IMG/VR virus record: IMGVR_UViG_3300042305_001936
Coordinates: 1-50,918 of that record
From: a virus
Direction: 5' to 3' (one strand)
Length of the DNA: 50,918 bases
Every line of letters starts with the position of its first letter. Within the stretch, counting starts at the first letter, position 1. Under the pieces are notes generated by a model that made no database searches, was not told the origin of the DNA, and saw only the letters and a program-made list of their open reading frames with translations. The translations under genes and the position numbers were made by a program. Of this stretch, positions 6,152-16,319 are shown piece by piece.

Positions 6152-9100
6152 TCAGTAGCTCCTGGAGATGACAGCGCGGGTAACCCGGCCCCTGAGAGCC
6201 GTGTCGAACGGTGGGCCGCCGAGCTGGCCAGAGCGGGCGTCGATGGTGAGGCCGCCGACGAACACCGCATTGCCGGCGTCGTCCTGGCCGGAGAAGCGCA
6301 CCCGGCCTCCGTTCTTGCGGATGATGCTGCGGGCGATGCGGCGGGCAGCCCGAGCAGGCGGCACCCGGTAGAACTCCACGCCGGCAAACGGCGCGGTCCA
6401 CTGATGGTTGATCGCGGTGATCTCGCTGCGCAGCTTGCGCCGCACGGGCTCCACCGGGGTCGGGGCAGGGCCTTGGCTGACCTCGTACCAGTAGTTGTCG
6501 AGGGTCGCCTTGAGCCGTGCCACCAGGGCGTTGACGAAGGTGACCGCGCCGGCCGTGAGTTGGCCGCCGGCAATCAACTGCGAAGCCAGGCGATCCCAGC
6601 TGGCCTTGAAGGCTGTGTGATAGGCGTAGGTGTAGACGCAAGTGCCGTCGAAATTGAACATCCCCTCGGCGAAGTTCAACATCGGCCGCTCGAAGCCATG
6701 CACCAGGCAGGCGCTGATGGCATCGAGGAACAGGCCGGAGTCCTTGCGGGTGAGTGTCTCGAAGCCGGAGGGCCAGCTGCCGGCGCTGTGATTGGCGACG
6801 AGGAAGGTCCAGACGTCGTTGATCAGTGAAGCCTTGGCGGCTGTGATGATCGCTGCAGCACCGGTCTGGGTGGCAATCGCGCTCGGGGGGACCTTGAGCG
6901 GTATGACCCGCTGGATGCTGCCTTCGCTCCAGAACGAGTAATCGCCGAACTGGGAGCTGGAGCCACTGACCACCATCTGGCCGCCATCGAGGGCCATGAA
7001 ATGACGGTGGGCGCCCACGCCGATCGCGTTGACCGGGTTGATGAAGCCCCGGTTGCGGGCGACATAGCCCAGGCCGTTGTGGCTGCTCGGGGTGAAGCCC
7101 CAGGTCATGATGTTCGGGAACACCGAGTAGGCCGACAGCACTGAGGCATCGGCCAGCACGCAGCCGCCGCCCCTGGGGTGGGCCGGGTTGCCGTTCTCGG
7201 GGTCCATCGGCAGCGGTGTCGGCACCTCGGTCAGGGCCGACGTGACCACGCAGTTCTGCCCGTAGGGAACGCCGCCGGGGAGGATGATCGCCCCGGGCCG
7301 GAAGGCCATGGCGAAACCCTTGGTGGGGTTGTCGAAGTCATCGATCTGCCAGTTGGCGAACTTCAGGCCGTACAGGTGGACACCGTTGCCGCAGAGGAAG
7401 ACGTTGCGTTGCTGGTTGCCGGTGGTGGGACGGCACACCGTGCGGCGCTGAAGGTTGGCGCCCCAGATCGTGGTGAAGTCGGGAACTTCGAGCTCGCCGG
7501 CTGTGGTGAAGTCGTCGAGGATCTTGACTGTCCAGGGACCGGGCTCGGGGAGCGCCCGGATCTGGTCCAGGGCATGCTCGACGTGCTGGAAGGCGTTGTG
7601 GGCGTTCCGGCCGTCCCGGGAGTTGCTGCCGTCGGAGCGGACGTAGAAGATCCTGGGTTCCTGGTTGTCGGGCTTGGCCGTGACGGTGATGGCAGCGGTG
7701 CCATCGAAGGGGATGCCATTGATGTTGCGGGCGGTCTGCAGCTTGGTCGCTGAGACGGCGTTGGCGTTGGCTGGCAGGGCAGCGGCGGCCAGGTCATAGG
7801 CCGTTTTCACCGCTGTGGCAGTCGCGGCCAGGGTGCTGCTGCTGGTGCTCACCGAGTTGGTCAGCTGGACGATGCCGTTGACCGTGGTGCTGGCTGAGCG
7901 CAGGGTGAGCGCTGGGGTGGTCGTGGGATTGGCAACGGTCAGGGCAGCCGTGGTGCTGCTGACGCTGGACACCCAGGTCGGAAGTGTGAGCCACTTGATG
8001 CCTGTGGCCGTGGTCGAGTCGGCAGAAAGCACCTGGCCGTTGGTGCCTACCCCGAGGGCGGTGAGTCCGTTGGAGGCGTTGCCGACCAGGAGGTTGCCCT
8101 TGGTGTAGGTGCCCAGGCCAGTTCCGCCTCTCGCTACGGCAAGTAGACCGCTGGTGAGATTGCTGGCGTTGCGAGTTTCGTTGCTGACTTCGACAATAGC
8201 GGCTTGAACATTGGTAGCGCTGATGTCGGTTGTTGAAGCGAAGCTGATGTTCGCTGCAGTTTGAGCAATGAAAGTAGAGCTGACATCGAGTTCAACCCAG
8301 GTCGTGCCGTTAGAGATGATGTTGTCGGGTGGAGCCAGCGCAGTTGCGGGCGCGGGGCTTACACCAGTGCCGGCAGTGGATACAACAACGTAGTAACCAT
8401 TATTGAGAGCACTGGCTGCGGGAAGACCAAGTCCTACGGTCAGGCCAATGGCTGCTCCATCAGCAGTGACAGACGCCATCTGATTGAGATTGGCGTTGTA
8501 AGTGCCTGCAAATACGACTTGACCGGCATTAACTGAAAGAGGAACCCAGATGTTGCCGTCCCAAAGCGAAAACGCTTTGGTCAGAGGGTTCATGAGTATC
8601 TGACCAATAAAGTCAGCTACTGGAATACCTTCGCCGATCTTGGCAGTAGCGTAATCAGCGAGCTTCTGGGCAGTAATTGATGAGTCAGGGATGCGATTGA
8701 CGTTGAGCAAGCCGGATGTGAGCTTGCTGGCATCGAGCTCGGGGATGTCAGCCGCCTGGAGAGGGACTGCGCCAGTGATGTGACCCTGCGCATCGACTGT
8801 GATGCCGGAGATGGTGCCGGCCGTCAGCACGTTGCTGTGGTTGAGGATCCCGTCCTCGGTGACGATGAGGCCCGTGCCGGGGCGGCTGATGCCGGCCGTG
8901 CCGGAGGTGGCCAGCGGCAGGTCTGTGCTGAGCAGGGCGCGGAAGGTCGGAGCGGCGTCTGCGCCGCTGGCTGGGCCCGCGAGAACCGTGGCTGCGGGCT
9001 GGTTTGTGAAGGAGAGCGCGAGCTCCGCGACGTTGGGCTCGGGGTAGGTGATCGCGAGGTTGAGGAGTCCGCCGGCAGCTGACTGCAGGGTCGTGAGACC

Positions 9101-10234
9101 GGCGATGCGCACCCAGGTCGAGCCGGTCCAGGCTGAGTCTTCGCCGGTGAGCGGGTTGAACCAGCGTTGGCCGATGAAGCTGCCGGAGCCGCTGGGGGCG
9201 CTGCTGTTGATGATGGTGGCTGAGTTGCCGGCCAGACGATCTGCAGTGACAGCACCGAGGGCGAGGAGGGGCCCGGTGACGGCGCCCGGTGCGATGTTGC
9301 TTGTTTGGACAACTCCGGGGGAGAGCGTTGTCGGGAAGGTGCCCCGGCCGCTGCCGGTGACCGCGCCGGTGAGGGTGATGGTCTGGTCGCCGGTGTTGAC
9401 GCCGCTGCTGCTCCCCGAGAACGAAGAGCCGTCGACCCAGGTGCCGACCCCGAGGGCCAGATTGCCGAGGCCCAGGGCGTCACGCTGCTCGGGAACTGTC
9501 GGAGCGGCCAGCAGGGCTCGACCGGGCGCGGTAAGCGGGAGCTCTTGCACGGGGCCGGCTGAACCGGAGGCCCGGCCGAGCAGGCGGTCAGGTTGGAGGT
9601 TCTGGATGCGGTCGTAGGTGACTGCAGCAGGCGCGAGGGCCGGGGTGGTGACAGCAGCGGGGGCGAGCTTAGGGGCTGTGACAGCACCCGGGGCGAGGCG
9701 GGATTCGGTGACGCTCTCGGGGGCGAGCTTGGGGCTGGTGACGCTGGCGTCGGCGTAGGCGGCGGTGCCCAGAGGGGTGACCTTGTCGGTCGTGACAGCC
9801 CCCGGGGCGAGCTTGGGGGTGGTGACGCTGAGATCGGCGAGCCCTTCAGTGGGAAGGACGAGTTGGAGGAATGTCGAGCCGTTGAAGAGCTTGAGGTTTT
9901 GAGTTTGACTGTTAAAGAAGCCTCGGCCGATGAAGTTATTGGCAGTCGGTTCGTTAGCTTGAACAGCGATCGAGCTGTTGTTAGCAAGCTTGCTGGCTTC
10001 GACAGATTGAGGTGCTAAAGCGAGAGCAGTGAGCTTAGTTGTACTGGCCTGATTTAGCTTTGCAAGATCTATCGAGTTATTTGCTACTAGATTTAAGCCG
10101 GCTGCTATAAGATTCGCGACAGTGATCTTTTTGGTAAAGCTTGCGGATACATCAACAATCGCAAGCAGATCCAATCCGGCCACAGCGTTGGCCGTGATTG
10201 GGGGTAAGCCTGAAATCCTGTCGTCGTCAGCCAA
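6152..10234 (-). CDS. Giant tail fibre, 1,360 aa
   Basis: The start codon is TTG (10234-10232, reading MADDDRISGLPP), chosen because no ATG or GTG fits before the N-terminal motif. The N-terminal third holds repeated turns of the form PKLAPGAVTT/PKLAPESVTE (encoded near 9.5-9.9 kb), typical of a triple beta-helical shaft. The C-terminal third has FYVRSDGSNSRDGRNAHNAF and long parallel-beta-like turns (ILDDFTTAGELEVPDFTTI), like the pectin-lyase-type fibre domains of cyanophages. It is the main candidate host-binding fibre. Base composition switches several times inside the gene (A+T-rich at 8.15-8.75 and 9.85-10.2 kb). Confidence 0.85.
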   Translation of the reverse strand: MADDDRISGLPPITANAVAGLDLLAIVDVSASFTKKITVANLIAAGLNLVANNSIDLAKLNQASTTKLTALALAPQSVEASKLANNSSIAVQANEPTANNFIGRGFFNSQTQNLKLFNGSTFLQLVLPTEGLADLSVTTPKLAPGAVTTDKVTPLGTAAYADASVTSPKLAPESVTESRLAPGAVTAPKLAPAAVTTPALAPAAVTYDRIQNLQPDRLLGRASGSAGPVQELPLTAPGRALLAAPTVPEQRDALGLGNLALGVGTWVDGSSFSGSSSGVNTGDQTITLTGAVTGSGRGTFPTTLSPGVVQTSNIAPGAVTGPLLALGAVTADRLAGNSATIINSSAPSGSGSFIGQRWFNPLTGEDSAWTGSTWVRIAGLTTLQSAAGGLLNLAITYPEPNVAELALSFTNQPAATVLAGPASGADAAPTFRALLSTDLPLATSGTAGISRPGTGLIVTEDGILNHSNVLTAGTISGITVDAQGHITGAVPLQAADIPELDASKLTSGLLNVNRIPDSSITAQKLADYATAKIGEGIPVADFIGQILMNPLTKAFSLWDGNIWVPLSVNAGQVVFAGTYNANLNQMASVTADGAAIGLTVGLGLPAASALNNGYYVVVSTAGTGVSPAPATALAPPDNIISNGTTWVELDVSSTFIAQTAANISFASTTDISATNVQAAIVEVSNETRNASNLTSGLLAVARGGTGLGTYTKGNLLVGNASNGLTALGVGTNGQVLSADSTTATGIKWLTLPTWVSSVSSTTAALTVANPTTTPALTLRSASTTVNGIVQLTNSVSTSSSTLAATATAVKTAYDLAAAALPANANAVSATKLQTARNINGIPFDGTAAITVTAKPDNQEPRIFYVRSDGSNSRDGRNAHNAFQHVEHALDQIRALPEPGPWTVKILDDFTTAGELEVPDFTTIWGANLQRRTVCRPTTGNQQRNVFLCGNGVHLYGLKFANWQIDDFDNPTKGFAMAFRPGAIILPGGVPYGQNCVVTSALTEVPTPLPMDPENGNPAHPRGGGCVLADASVLSAYSVFPNIMTWGFTPSSHNGLGYVARNRGFINPVNAIGVGAHRHFMALDGGQMVVSGSSSQFGDYSFWSEGSIQRVIPLKVPPSAIATQTGAAAIITAAKASLINDVWTFLVANHSAGSWPSGFETLTRKDSGLFLDAISACLVHGFERPMLNFAEGMFNFDGTCVYTYAYHTAFKASWDRLASQLIAGGQLTAGAVTFVNALVARLKATLDNYWYEVSQGPAPTPVEPVRRKLRSEITAINHQWTAPFAGVEFYRVPPARAARRIARSIIRKNGGRVRFSGQDDAGNAVFVGGLTIDARSGQLGGPPFDTALRGRVTRAVISRSY

Positions 10235-10264
10235 GGATCAGCTCATGGCACGCATCAAACCAGC

Positions 10265-11134
10265 TTAGTCAGAGATCTCTTGAAGTAAGAATCCAAGGGT
10301 CTGTTCCAGCTGGATGCGTTCCTCATTCTCTTGGAGAATGTAGCGCGTTGGCTGGCCGTAGTTGAGTTTAATATCGCCGGAGGTAATAAAGTCAATAGAA
10401 GAGTTGACGAGATTATCTGCAGGAACAGAAACACCAGCTTTAACAATTAAAGCTGTGAGACTATAGAAGACAGCATTGCCGTTGGGCTCAGGATCTGTAA
10501 GATAGAGGTAAAGACTAAATTCAGAACCTTGCTTAAGTCTCTGTGCTAGTTGCAGCATTAACAAAGAGGGCTCTTGTCTGTTTTGTGATGTGATTGTAAA
10601 AAGACAATCAATGGTCCCACTTCCACTGATTAGTCCAGCACTAATCTGATTTTTGAATGTGTCGCTTAAGGACGAGGTGTCAATAGCCTCGTAGTCTGTT
10701 GTAAAGGTATAAGAGCGAACTCCCCCGAGAACGTTGAATGTGGTGTCTCTAAGCGAGAAAGATAGCTCAATATCATCTCCATCAAAAGACTGTAGCGTTA
10801 TTTCTTTGAGTCTATTGTTGTTAATAGCGTCTTCAAAAGTTGGGTAAAGACGGATACCACCTATGAGATTCACATTGACAAATGCAACGAGCGTGTCTTG
10901 CACGCTGCGTTGGGCCCAAGCATTTTGATTTATGAAGACAAGCTTTCGAGGATCGGTAGTTGATAGTTCTATGCGGTCACCATTAAGCAAAGCATCAGAA
11001 GCCTCGTCAATGGTAAAACGATTGAGAGAAGTAATAACATCGGCAGGTGTTAATACAGCATCAAACTGACCGTATGTAATTGAACTTCCGCGTCGTAGCT
11101 TGACCGCACCTTTATTTCCGACGAAGTAGGTCAT
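10265..11134 (-). CDS. Tail protein, 289 aa, A+T-rich
   Basis: Begins MTYFVGNKGAVKLRRGS and ends NEERIQLEQTLGFLLQEISD. A beta-rich N-terminus with the pattern of a tube-like fold (RRGSSITYGQF, then FDGDDIELSFSL), followed by a second beta domain. It is clearly more A+T-rich than adjacent genes and overlaps the 146-aa gene by ATGA. The pair lies between the tail tip gene and the fibre, so a tail-tip connector or fibre-attachment role is likely. The family is not recognised with certainty. Confidence 0.7.
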   Translation of the reverse strand: MTYFVGNKGAVKLRRGSSITYGQFDAVLTPADVITSLNRFTIDEASDALLNGDRIELSTTDPRKLVFINQNAWAQRSVQDTLVAFVNVNLIGGIRLYPTFEDAINNNRLKEITLQSFDGDDIELSFSLRDTTFNVLGGVRSYTFTTDYEAIDTSSLSDTFKNQISAGLISGSGTIDCLFTITSQNRQEPSLLMLQLAQRLKQGSEFSLYLYLTDPEPNGNAVFYSLTALIVKAGVSVPADNLVNSSIDFITSGDIKLNYGQPTRYILQENEERIQLEQTLGFLLQEISD

Positions 11135-11571
11135 GAAACTACGTCAAGAAAATCGCCATCCATTGTGAATTGAAACGGCACTACAGTAAGCTCTCCGGTG
11201 CTGACACTGATTCGAGCTTGAGTAATAAATGCGTAGAAAGACAAGTCATCAGCAGCTCCGCCGCCAACGTTGATTGTTAGCTTTACGCGGTCTGCGTCTG
11301 TAATTGCTCCTTTCTTGATTATGCGTTTGATGAGCTCAGTAAACTGAGCTTTCGTTGATTGCTCTTCTACAGTTTCAAGTCTGTAGTAAATCAGTGTGCC
11401 ACTTCCAGTTGCGCCTTTGACTCCAGGCGTAAAAGTATTAACTACGCTATCGATTGAGTTGGTAGATAAAAGCTCAACAGATACATCAAGTGAGACGTCT
11501 TTTAGCTTGGCTACAGGAACGTCGTTGAAGTCCAAATGGCCGGTGCGGCCGGTGTAGTAGCCCATGGCCAT
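11131..11571 (-). CDS. Tail-tube-like protein, 146 aa
   Basis: Begins MAMGYYTGRTGHLDFNDVPVAKLKDVSLD, with SVELLSTNSID and a closing beta strand pair (GELTVVPFQFTMDGDFLD). The pattern (short amphipathic strands, a loop naming a change in a bound property, then an insertion) is that of a tail-tube fold. The true start may be the second ATG at 11565. A second tube-like protein downstream of the tip gene is unusual, since the main tube is at 24235-25239; it may form a distal tail collar. A+T-rich like its partner. Confidence 0.65.
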   Translation of the reverse strand: MAMGYYTGRTGHLDFNDVPVAKLKDVSLDVSVELLSTNSIDSVVNTFTPGVKGATGSGTLIYYRLETVEEQSTKAQFTELIKRIIKKGAITDADRVKLTINVGGGAADDLSFYAFITQARISVSTGELTVVPFQFTMDGDFLDVVS

Positions 11572-11599
11572 TCCGTTGCATGATCGAAGTTTACGAACT

Positions 11600-14500
11600 T
11601 CAGATCACTGTGAAGCGTCCGTCTCGGAAGTCGGCAATCCGGCTGAGGAGACGAGTGCCGTCCTGGTCACAGGGGTATTCGGTGGCGCGGACTGTGATTT
11701 CGCCCTCTTCGTTGATTTCGACCTCGGTGACGCGGAAGATGCGTTTGGTGTTGAGGGTTGAGCCGAGAACAAATAAGCGGCCTGTGTAGTTAGAAGTGAA
11801 AGCGGCTTTGCCGTTTGCGTCGATATTGATGTTGCTGAGTCGCACAGTGGGGGCGCCACTCTTGTAGAGCAGCATGGAGTAGCTGCCGGGGGAGATGCGG
11901 GTGCCCAGGGGGACGTTGAGGACGCCCTCGGGGAGAACGACACCGGTGGTGAGATTGTCCCAGGTGTTCAGGCCGATGTCGACGACGATGAAGGCCCCGG
12001 GGGCGACAGCTGAGTTGGTGGGGACGGTCTGAAACTCGACGGCCTTGCGCACCAGGCTGCGCTGGTTGGCAAGGAGCTTGCCGTAGAGGACGGCCTGGGC
12101 CCGGCGCGTGACGTAAGGGCTGAGGTCGAAGGTCTGGCGGATGGCGGTGGCTTCGGTGACGCCTTTGAGGGAGACCGTGACGCTGGCGTTTCGCGTGAAG
12201 ACGTCTTTGAACTCAGTTTCGCGGTAGATGACTGTGGCGATGAGATCTTGGACTTCAGTGCCGTAATCGATGAACTCTTCACGGTATGAACCCTCAAGGA
12301 TGTTGCCCTGGTTGAAGACGGCGGAAACAGTGATGTCCCGGGTGGCGACTCCGCCGGAGGTGACGGGGATGGCGGGGATGAGCGTGTCGCGCCCGTTGAT
12401 GCGGCCGAACTCGAGGAGGCTGTAAGGCGCGACCTCGGTCCAGAATTCGCGCCAGTTACCGAGGTCGGAGATGAGGACGTCCATGTTGAGCGGGGTGCCC
12501 AGGCCGTTGAAGCGGCAGAAGCGCTTGGAGAGGGCCAGGAGATCCCAGTCGATGCCTTCAGGTTGTGCGGTGGAGCCGATGCCGTTCTCGGGGTCGAGGA
12601 CGGTGTCGGCAAAGATGTCGGGGGCCCAGCTCGTGCTGCGGTTGCTCTTGGAGACGGTGCCGTTGTCTTCGTTGATGCGGTAGCTCTCCTTGCCTTCGGT
12701 GACGTAGCCGGTGATGGAACGCAGGTCCTGCATCCCGAGGCCGGAGTAGACACCGAGTGCGAGCATGCTGATGTTGTTGTATCTGCCTTCTGTTGATTCC
12801 AGTTGCTGCTCGGTGATTGCCGAGATTGTGAACTCAGGCCCACTGTCGAAACTGGCCTGGAGTTGGGAGTCGGAGCGGGTGGAGAAGAGATCCCATTCGT
12901 TGGTGTAAACAGGGCCGCGCTCTTCTTGATCAGGGCGGAGCAGTGTGGGATTGACAGGAACAAGATTGCCGATAAACTTGAACTCGTTTGAGTCGTGAAT
13001 AACGCGGTCACGCGAACCTGAGTTCTTAATAAGAGCAAAAGCTGTTTTGGCGTTTTCTTTAATCTCGGCACCCATATCGGGGACAGATCGGACCTTAAAT
13101 TCCCATTTTGTACGATTATCGGTTTTGAATGTAAGCCCTATGAAGCTGTCTTGGTCAGCGCCGCGACGTGTCGTGAAGATTACAGGTACGAGTTGCCAGT
13201 TATCAGAAGTAGTAGGCTTATAGTAAACCTTAAAGAACGCCATGCGAGCTTTGTAGCCATTGTCGCTTAGCTTGAAACCATCGGGAGCTTCTTGTTCGCC
13301 GTACTCTTTGGCGCGACCAGATATGTTGCGAAAAACTCTGCATTTAATTGCAAGTTTCACGTAATTGCATGAGCTGACTGTCTGATAGACAGCTTCTTCG
13401 CATTTAACAAGACACTTAGTATAGAAGTGGTCATCTGCAGCTTTCTGTAAGAGCTCCCAGTTTTTGGTTACATACTTTGTAAACTTGAGAGCTTCTTCCT
13501 TTTGCTGTATTAGGGATCGCATATAATCTCGCACAGCTCTGACACCACGCTGATCGGTGGTGCGCTCTCCCTTCAGATCACGTAATTGACGTTTCACATA
13601 GAGTATGCCACCAGAGTAGGTACGACCAAAAGATGTGAATTGACTATTAGAATTGCGAATTTGGTTGATCCAGCCTCTACGCTGACGTGAAATGTCGGCG
13701 CTTAGAAGGTCTTCTTTCTGCTCTTGGAGGTCTTCCAGGTCTTTAAGCAGCTTGTCGACTTTCTTGGAGGTGTCAGTTGTGAGATCAGTGCCTTTAGCCT
13801 TTAGAAGGCCGGCGCTATTAGAGTCCTTTTTGAATCCGTAGCGCTCTCCAATCTGTTTATCGATCTTGTCATTAACAGTGTCAATAGATTTGCGGATGTT
13901 GTCAACAACACCGCTTCTTTTCGCTTCTTTTCTAAGCTTGTCTGCAATGTCGTCGTCTGCACCGTTGATCCAGTCTCTGAGCTCTCTCAAGTCTTCGAGA
14001 TCGCTTTCATAGCTCTCGCGCAGCTTCTTTGATGAGACTTTGGGTTTGTCCGCCAGAAATTCTTCTAATAGCAGCTTTGTATAAGCGATTGAGCCGCCTC
14101 TCGAAACCGCGTACGAACTGCGAACAAAGTCTTCACTGGCTCGATCTTGAACATCAGTCTCCCAGCTAATCGTTTCAGTGCCAGAAAAGTTGTAGCGTTT
14201 ACCTAAGAAATCAATAGAGATGTCACGTTGCTGCAAGTTAACCAGCTTATCCTCGTCACGATCAAAGTAGAGATTGTCTCTGTTTGCTGGGGGCAAAAGA
14301 CTGTCGCTGTCTGCTGTAGTTGATTCAGATCCACTTTTCAGAACCAGCTCAGCTTCTTCAAGAGCTTCTCGATCGTTATCGTCGTATTTCCAGGCTTTTG
14401 TCTGATCGTAGGGGGTAAACGGAGGGTGGCCGGCTTCAAGACACTCGAACTCTGCTACAACATCATTTTTATCAAGGTTGGTTGAATCGCTGATGGACCG

Positions 14501-15478
14501 TAAGCGGAACAAAGCTGTTCCCAACTGATAAGTCGAAGCAGGGTCGAGGGATTCGACGTATTGATAGCGCAACTCCTTAGCAGCTTCTTCAGCGACGTTG
14601 TCTTTCTTCTTTGACGCCTTTTGAAACACCAGCGTGAACGTGTCACCGTCCTTCCACCGTCCTCGGGTGACCTGCCAGCTCTCCCCGCGAATCTTGACTC
14701 CGTTGGGGGCGCTGCGCATGCGGCCGGAGCTCCGGCGTTCCTGGATGTCGACGTTGATCGGAATCGGGGAGTAGACCCCGAACACGTTCATGCTGGTGGG
14801 GCTGAACGCCTGGCTGTAGCCCGAGCGGCGCTGGCCGCCGTCGAGGATGCGGCAGACGTCTTCCGTGCTCGGGGTGCCGTCGAGGCGGGCGGGGTCCCGG
14901 CCGTCACCGAGGAGCTTGTCGTTGAATTTGACCCGGCCGGAGGCGTCGTAGTAGACCCAGACCTTGCTGGGCATGACCTGGCGCAGGGAGAGCTGGCCGA
15001 AGGCGAAGCGCGTGGGGTCCAGCTGGAGGATCTTGGCGGCCCCGAGCACGAGGAGCAGCTGCGTGAATTGGCTGCTGCCGAAGCTCTCGACGGAGCTCCA
15101 GACCAGGCTGGTGGCGGCTCTTACACCCCCGAGATCGTTGTCTCTGGTGCTGGTATAAATCAGGTTGATCGGGTCGCCGTATTGGGCGAGTTCTTGTGAA
15201 CTGTTGAAGCCGAAACGGGGACTGAAGCGTTCTTGGCGTCTTTGGCGTTGGCTTTTCTGGTCAGGCTTGGAAAGAAGTGCTCCAGCGACTTGGAAGATAA
15301 TGCCTATTACAGTGAGCACAAGGGCTACTGTAGATGCTGGCTCTGCTCTGACAATAGATGCGCGATCTTCTGGTGACTGAGTAAAGTCGTATTGAGTAGC
15401 TAAAAAATCAACGTACTCTTCTTCTGTGACTCCAAGTGCTTTGACAAGCTGGTGTTCATAAGGAAGAAGCCGTCTCAT
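11600..15478 (-). CDS. Tail tip / host-specificity protein, lambda J-like, 1,292 aa
   Basis: Position after M-, L- and K-like genes and length identify the central tail-tip protein. The N-terminus has a hydrophobic stretch (about residues 48-70, VALVLTVIGIIFQVAGALL), as in many J homologues of this type. The middle (encoded about 13.0-14.6 kb) carries long charged helices (ESDLEDLRELRDWINGADDD and following) inserted in the J frame. The C-terminal half is beta-rich (DLLALSKRFCRFNGLGT, SGAPTVRLSNI). Its likely role is tube closure and receptor contact. The helical insert is encoded by markedly A+T-rich DNA, with a sharp return to G+C-rich sequence near 14.65 kb. Confidence 0.85.
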   Translation of the reverse strand: MRRLLPYEHQLVKALGVTEEEYVDFLATQYDFTQSPEDRASIVRAEPASTVALVLTVIGIIFQVAGALLSKPDQKSQRQRRQERFSPRFGFNSSQELAQYGDPINLIYTSTRDNDLGGVRAATSLVWSSVESFGSSQFTQLLLVLGAAKILQLDPTRFAFGQLSLRQVMPSKVWVYYDASGRVKFNDKLLGDGRDPARLDGTPSTEDVCRILDGGQRRSGYSQAFSPTSMNVFGVYSPIPINVDIQERRSSGRMRSAPNGVKIRGESWQVTRGRWKDGDTFTLVFQKASKKKDNVAEEAAKELRYQYVESLDPASTYQLGTALFRLRSISDSTNLDKNDVVAEFECLEAGHPPFTPYDQTKAWKYDDNDREALEEAELVLKSGSESTTADSDSLLPPANRDNLYFDRDEDKLVNLQQRDISIDFLGKRYNFSGTETISWETDVQDRASEDFVRSSYAVSRGGSIAYTKLLLEEFLADKPKVSSKKLRESYESDLEDLRELRDWINGADDDIADKLRKEAKRSGVVDNIRKSIDTVNDKIDKQIGERYGFKKDSNSAGLLKAKGTDLTTDTSKKVDKLLKDLEDLQEQKEDLLSADISRQRRGWINQIRNSNSQFTSFGRTYSGGILYVKRQLRDLKGERTTDQRGVRAVRDYMRSLIQQKEEALKFTKYVTKNWELLQKAADDHFYTKCLVKCEEAVYQTVSSCNYVKLAIKCRVFRNISGRAKEYGEQEAPDGFKLSDNGYKARMAFFKVYYKPTTSDNWQLVPVIFTTRRGADQDSFIGLTFKTDNRTKWEFKVRSVPDMGAEIKENAKTAFALIKNSGSRDRVIHDSNEFKFIGNLVPVNPTLLRPDQEERGPVYTNEWDLFSTRSDSQLQASFDSGPEFTISAITEQQLESTEGRYNNISMLALGVYSGLGMQDLRSITGYVTEGKESYRINEDNGTVSKSNRSTSWAPDIFADTVLDPENGIGSTAQPEGIDWDLLALSKRFCRFNGLGTPLNMDVLISDLGNWREFWTEVAPYSLLEFGRINGRDTLIPAIPVTSGGVATRDITVSAVFNQGNILEGSYREEFIDYGTEVQDLIATVIYRETEFKDVFTRNASVTVSLKGVTEATAIRQTFDLSPYVTRRAQAVLYGKLLANQRSLVRKAVEFQTVPTNSAVAPGAFIVVDIGLNTWDNLTTGVVLPEGVLNVPLGTRISPGSYSMLLYKSGAPTVRLSNINIDANGKAAFTSNYTGRLFVLGSTLNTKRIFRVTEVEINEEGEITVRATEYPCDQDGTRLLSRIADFRDGRFTVI

Positions 15479-15849
15479 TCTTTGAGCCAGTAAGTGCGCA
15501 ACGTCCTCGGGGAGATAGGGACGTGAATTACATTCTGCCCGGGGCCGATGCAGATGACGCCGTGCTCGGTGTGCGTGAGGAGTGCTCCGTGCGTTGTTTG
15601 GACAACGGAGATCGCACCTGGGCGCTGCTCACAGGGGGTGCCGTTCTCGAGGACCCAGCGGAGGATCCGGCCCGGGGGAAGGGAGGCTTCGGTGTAGTGG
15701 TCGTAGACCCAGCGGAAGCGGGGGTAGTAGTCGCTGAGGCTGAGCCGGCGGCGCACCGTGCAGAGGAGGCCGAAGCAGTCGGTGAAGCCGGATCCGTCCT
15801 CGGGGGAGTGGCCGAATCGATAGCGCAGGCCCACGAGGTCGTTGAACAT
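15475..15849 (-). CDS. NlpC/P60-type tail assembly protein, lambda K-like, 124 aa
   Basis: Contains GSGFTDCFGLLCTVRRR, where DCFGL gives the cysteine of an NlpC/P60 fold, and GALLTHTEHGVICIG, which supplies a candidate catalytic histidine. In lambda-like tails the K protein works with L and J in tip assembly and may cut peptidoglycan peptides on entry. At 124 aa it is the peptidase part without the JAB domain of full-length K. The ATG overlaps the preceding stop (TGATG) and its stop overlaps J (ATGA). Confidence 0.8.
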   Translation of the reverse strand: MFNDLVGLRYRFGHSPEDGSGFTDCFGLLCTVRRRLSLSDYYPRFRWVYDHYTEASLPPGRILRWVLENGTPCEQRPGAISVVQTTHGALLTHTEHGVICIGPGQNVIHVPISPRTLRTYWLKE

Positions 15850-16319
15850 CAGCGCAGCGTGAGGTCGCTGTTGAGCGGGAGGATACCGACGTTCTCCTGG
15901 GTGAGGGTGCGGGCCGGGAAGGAGGTGCTGACCGAGTCCATGGCGGAGCGGAAGCGCAGCTCGACGGTCTCGTCGCTGAAGGAGGCGCCGGTGCCGGAGA
16001 AGAAGTCGTCGATCGAGGTCTGGACGGCGCCCCGGGCGTCGAGCCAGGCTGTGGTCAGGGTGAGTGTGCTGAGGCGGTTGCCGTTGCCAGCTTCCACCAG
16101 GGTGATGATCACCGGTTGGGCTGGGAGGAGGATGCGCAGGGACTGGTTCTCGCCGTTGAGGCTGGAGACGCTGCCCTCGGCGCGGAAGGGGATGAAGTCG
16201 AAGCGTTCGCCTTTGAATGTGATCTGTTCGTTGATGAAATAGTTCTGGTAGCGGTGGCGAGTATTGTCGGCAGTACGAAGGTTCAGGAAGTTGCAGACGC
16301 GGATGCGCGAGTCAGACAT
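15849..16319 (-). CDS. Minor tail protein, lambda L-like, 156 aa
   Basis: Begins MSDSRIRVCNFLNLRTADN. Beta-rich, with FKGERFDFIPFRAEGSVSSL, then RLSTLTLTTAWLDARG. It occupies the L position between the M-like and K-like genes and matches their size pattern. It likely forms part of the tail tip ring. It overlaps the M-like gene by 8 nt and the K-like gene by TGATG. Assigned by order and size more than by motif. Confidence 0.7.
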   Translation of the reverse strand: MSDSRIRVCNFLNLRTADNTRHRYQNYFINEQITFKGERFDFIPFRAEGSVSSLNGENQSLRILLPAQPVIITLVEAGNGNRLSTLTLTTAWLDARGAVQTSIDDFFSGTGASFSDETVELRFRSAMDSVSTSFPARTLTQENVGILPLNSDLTLR

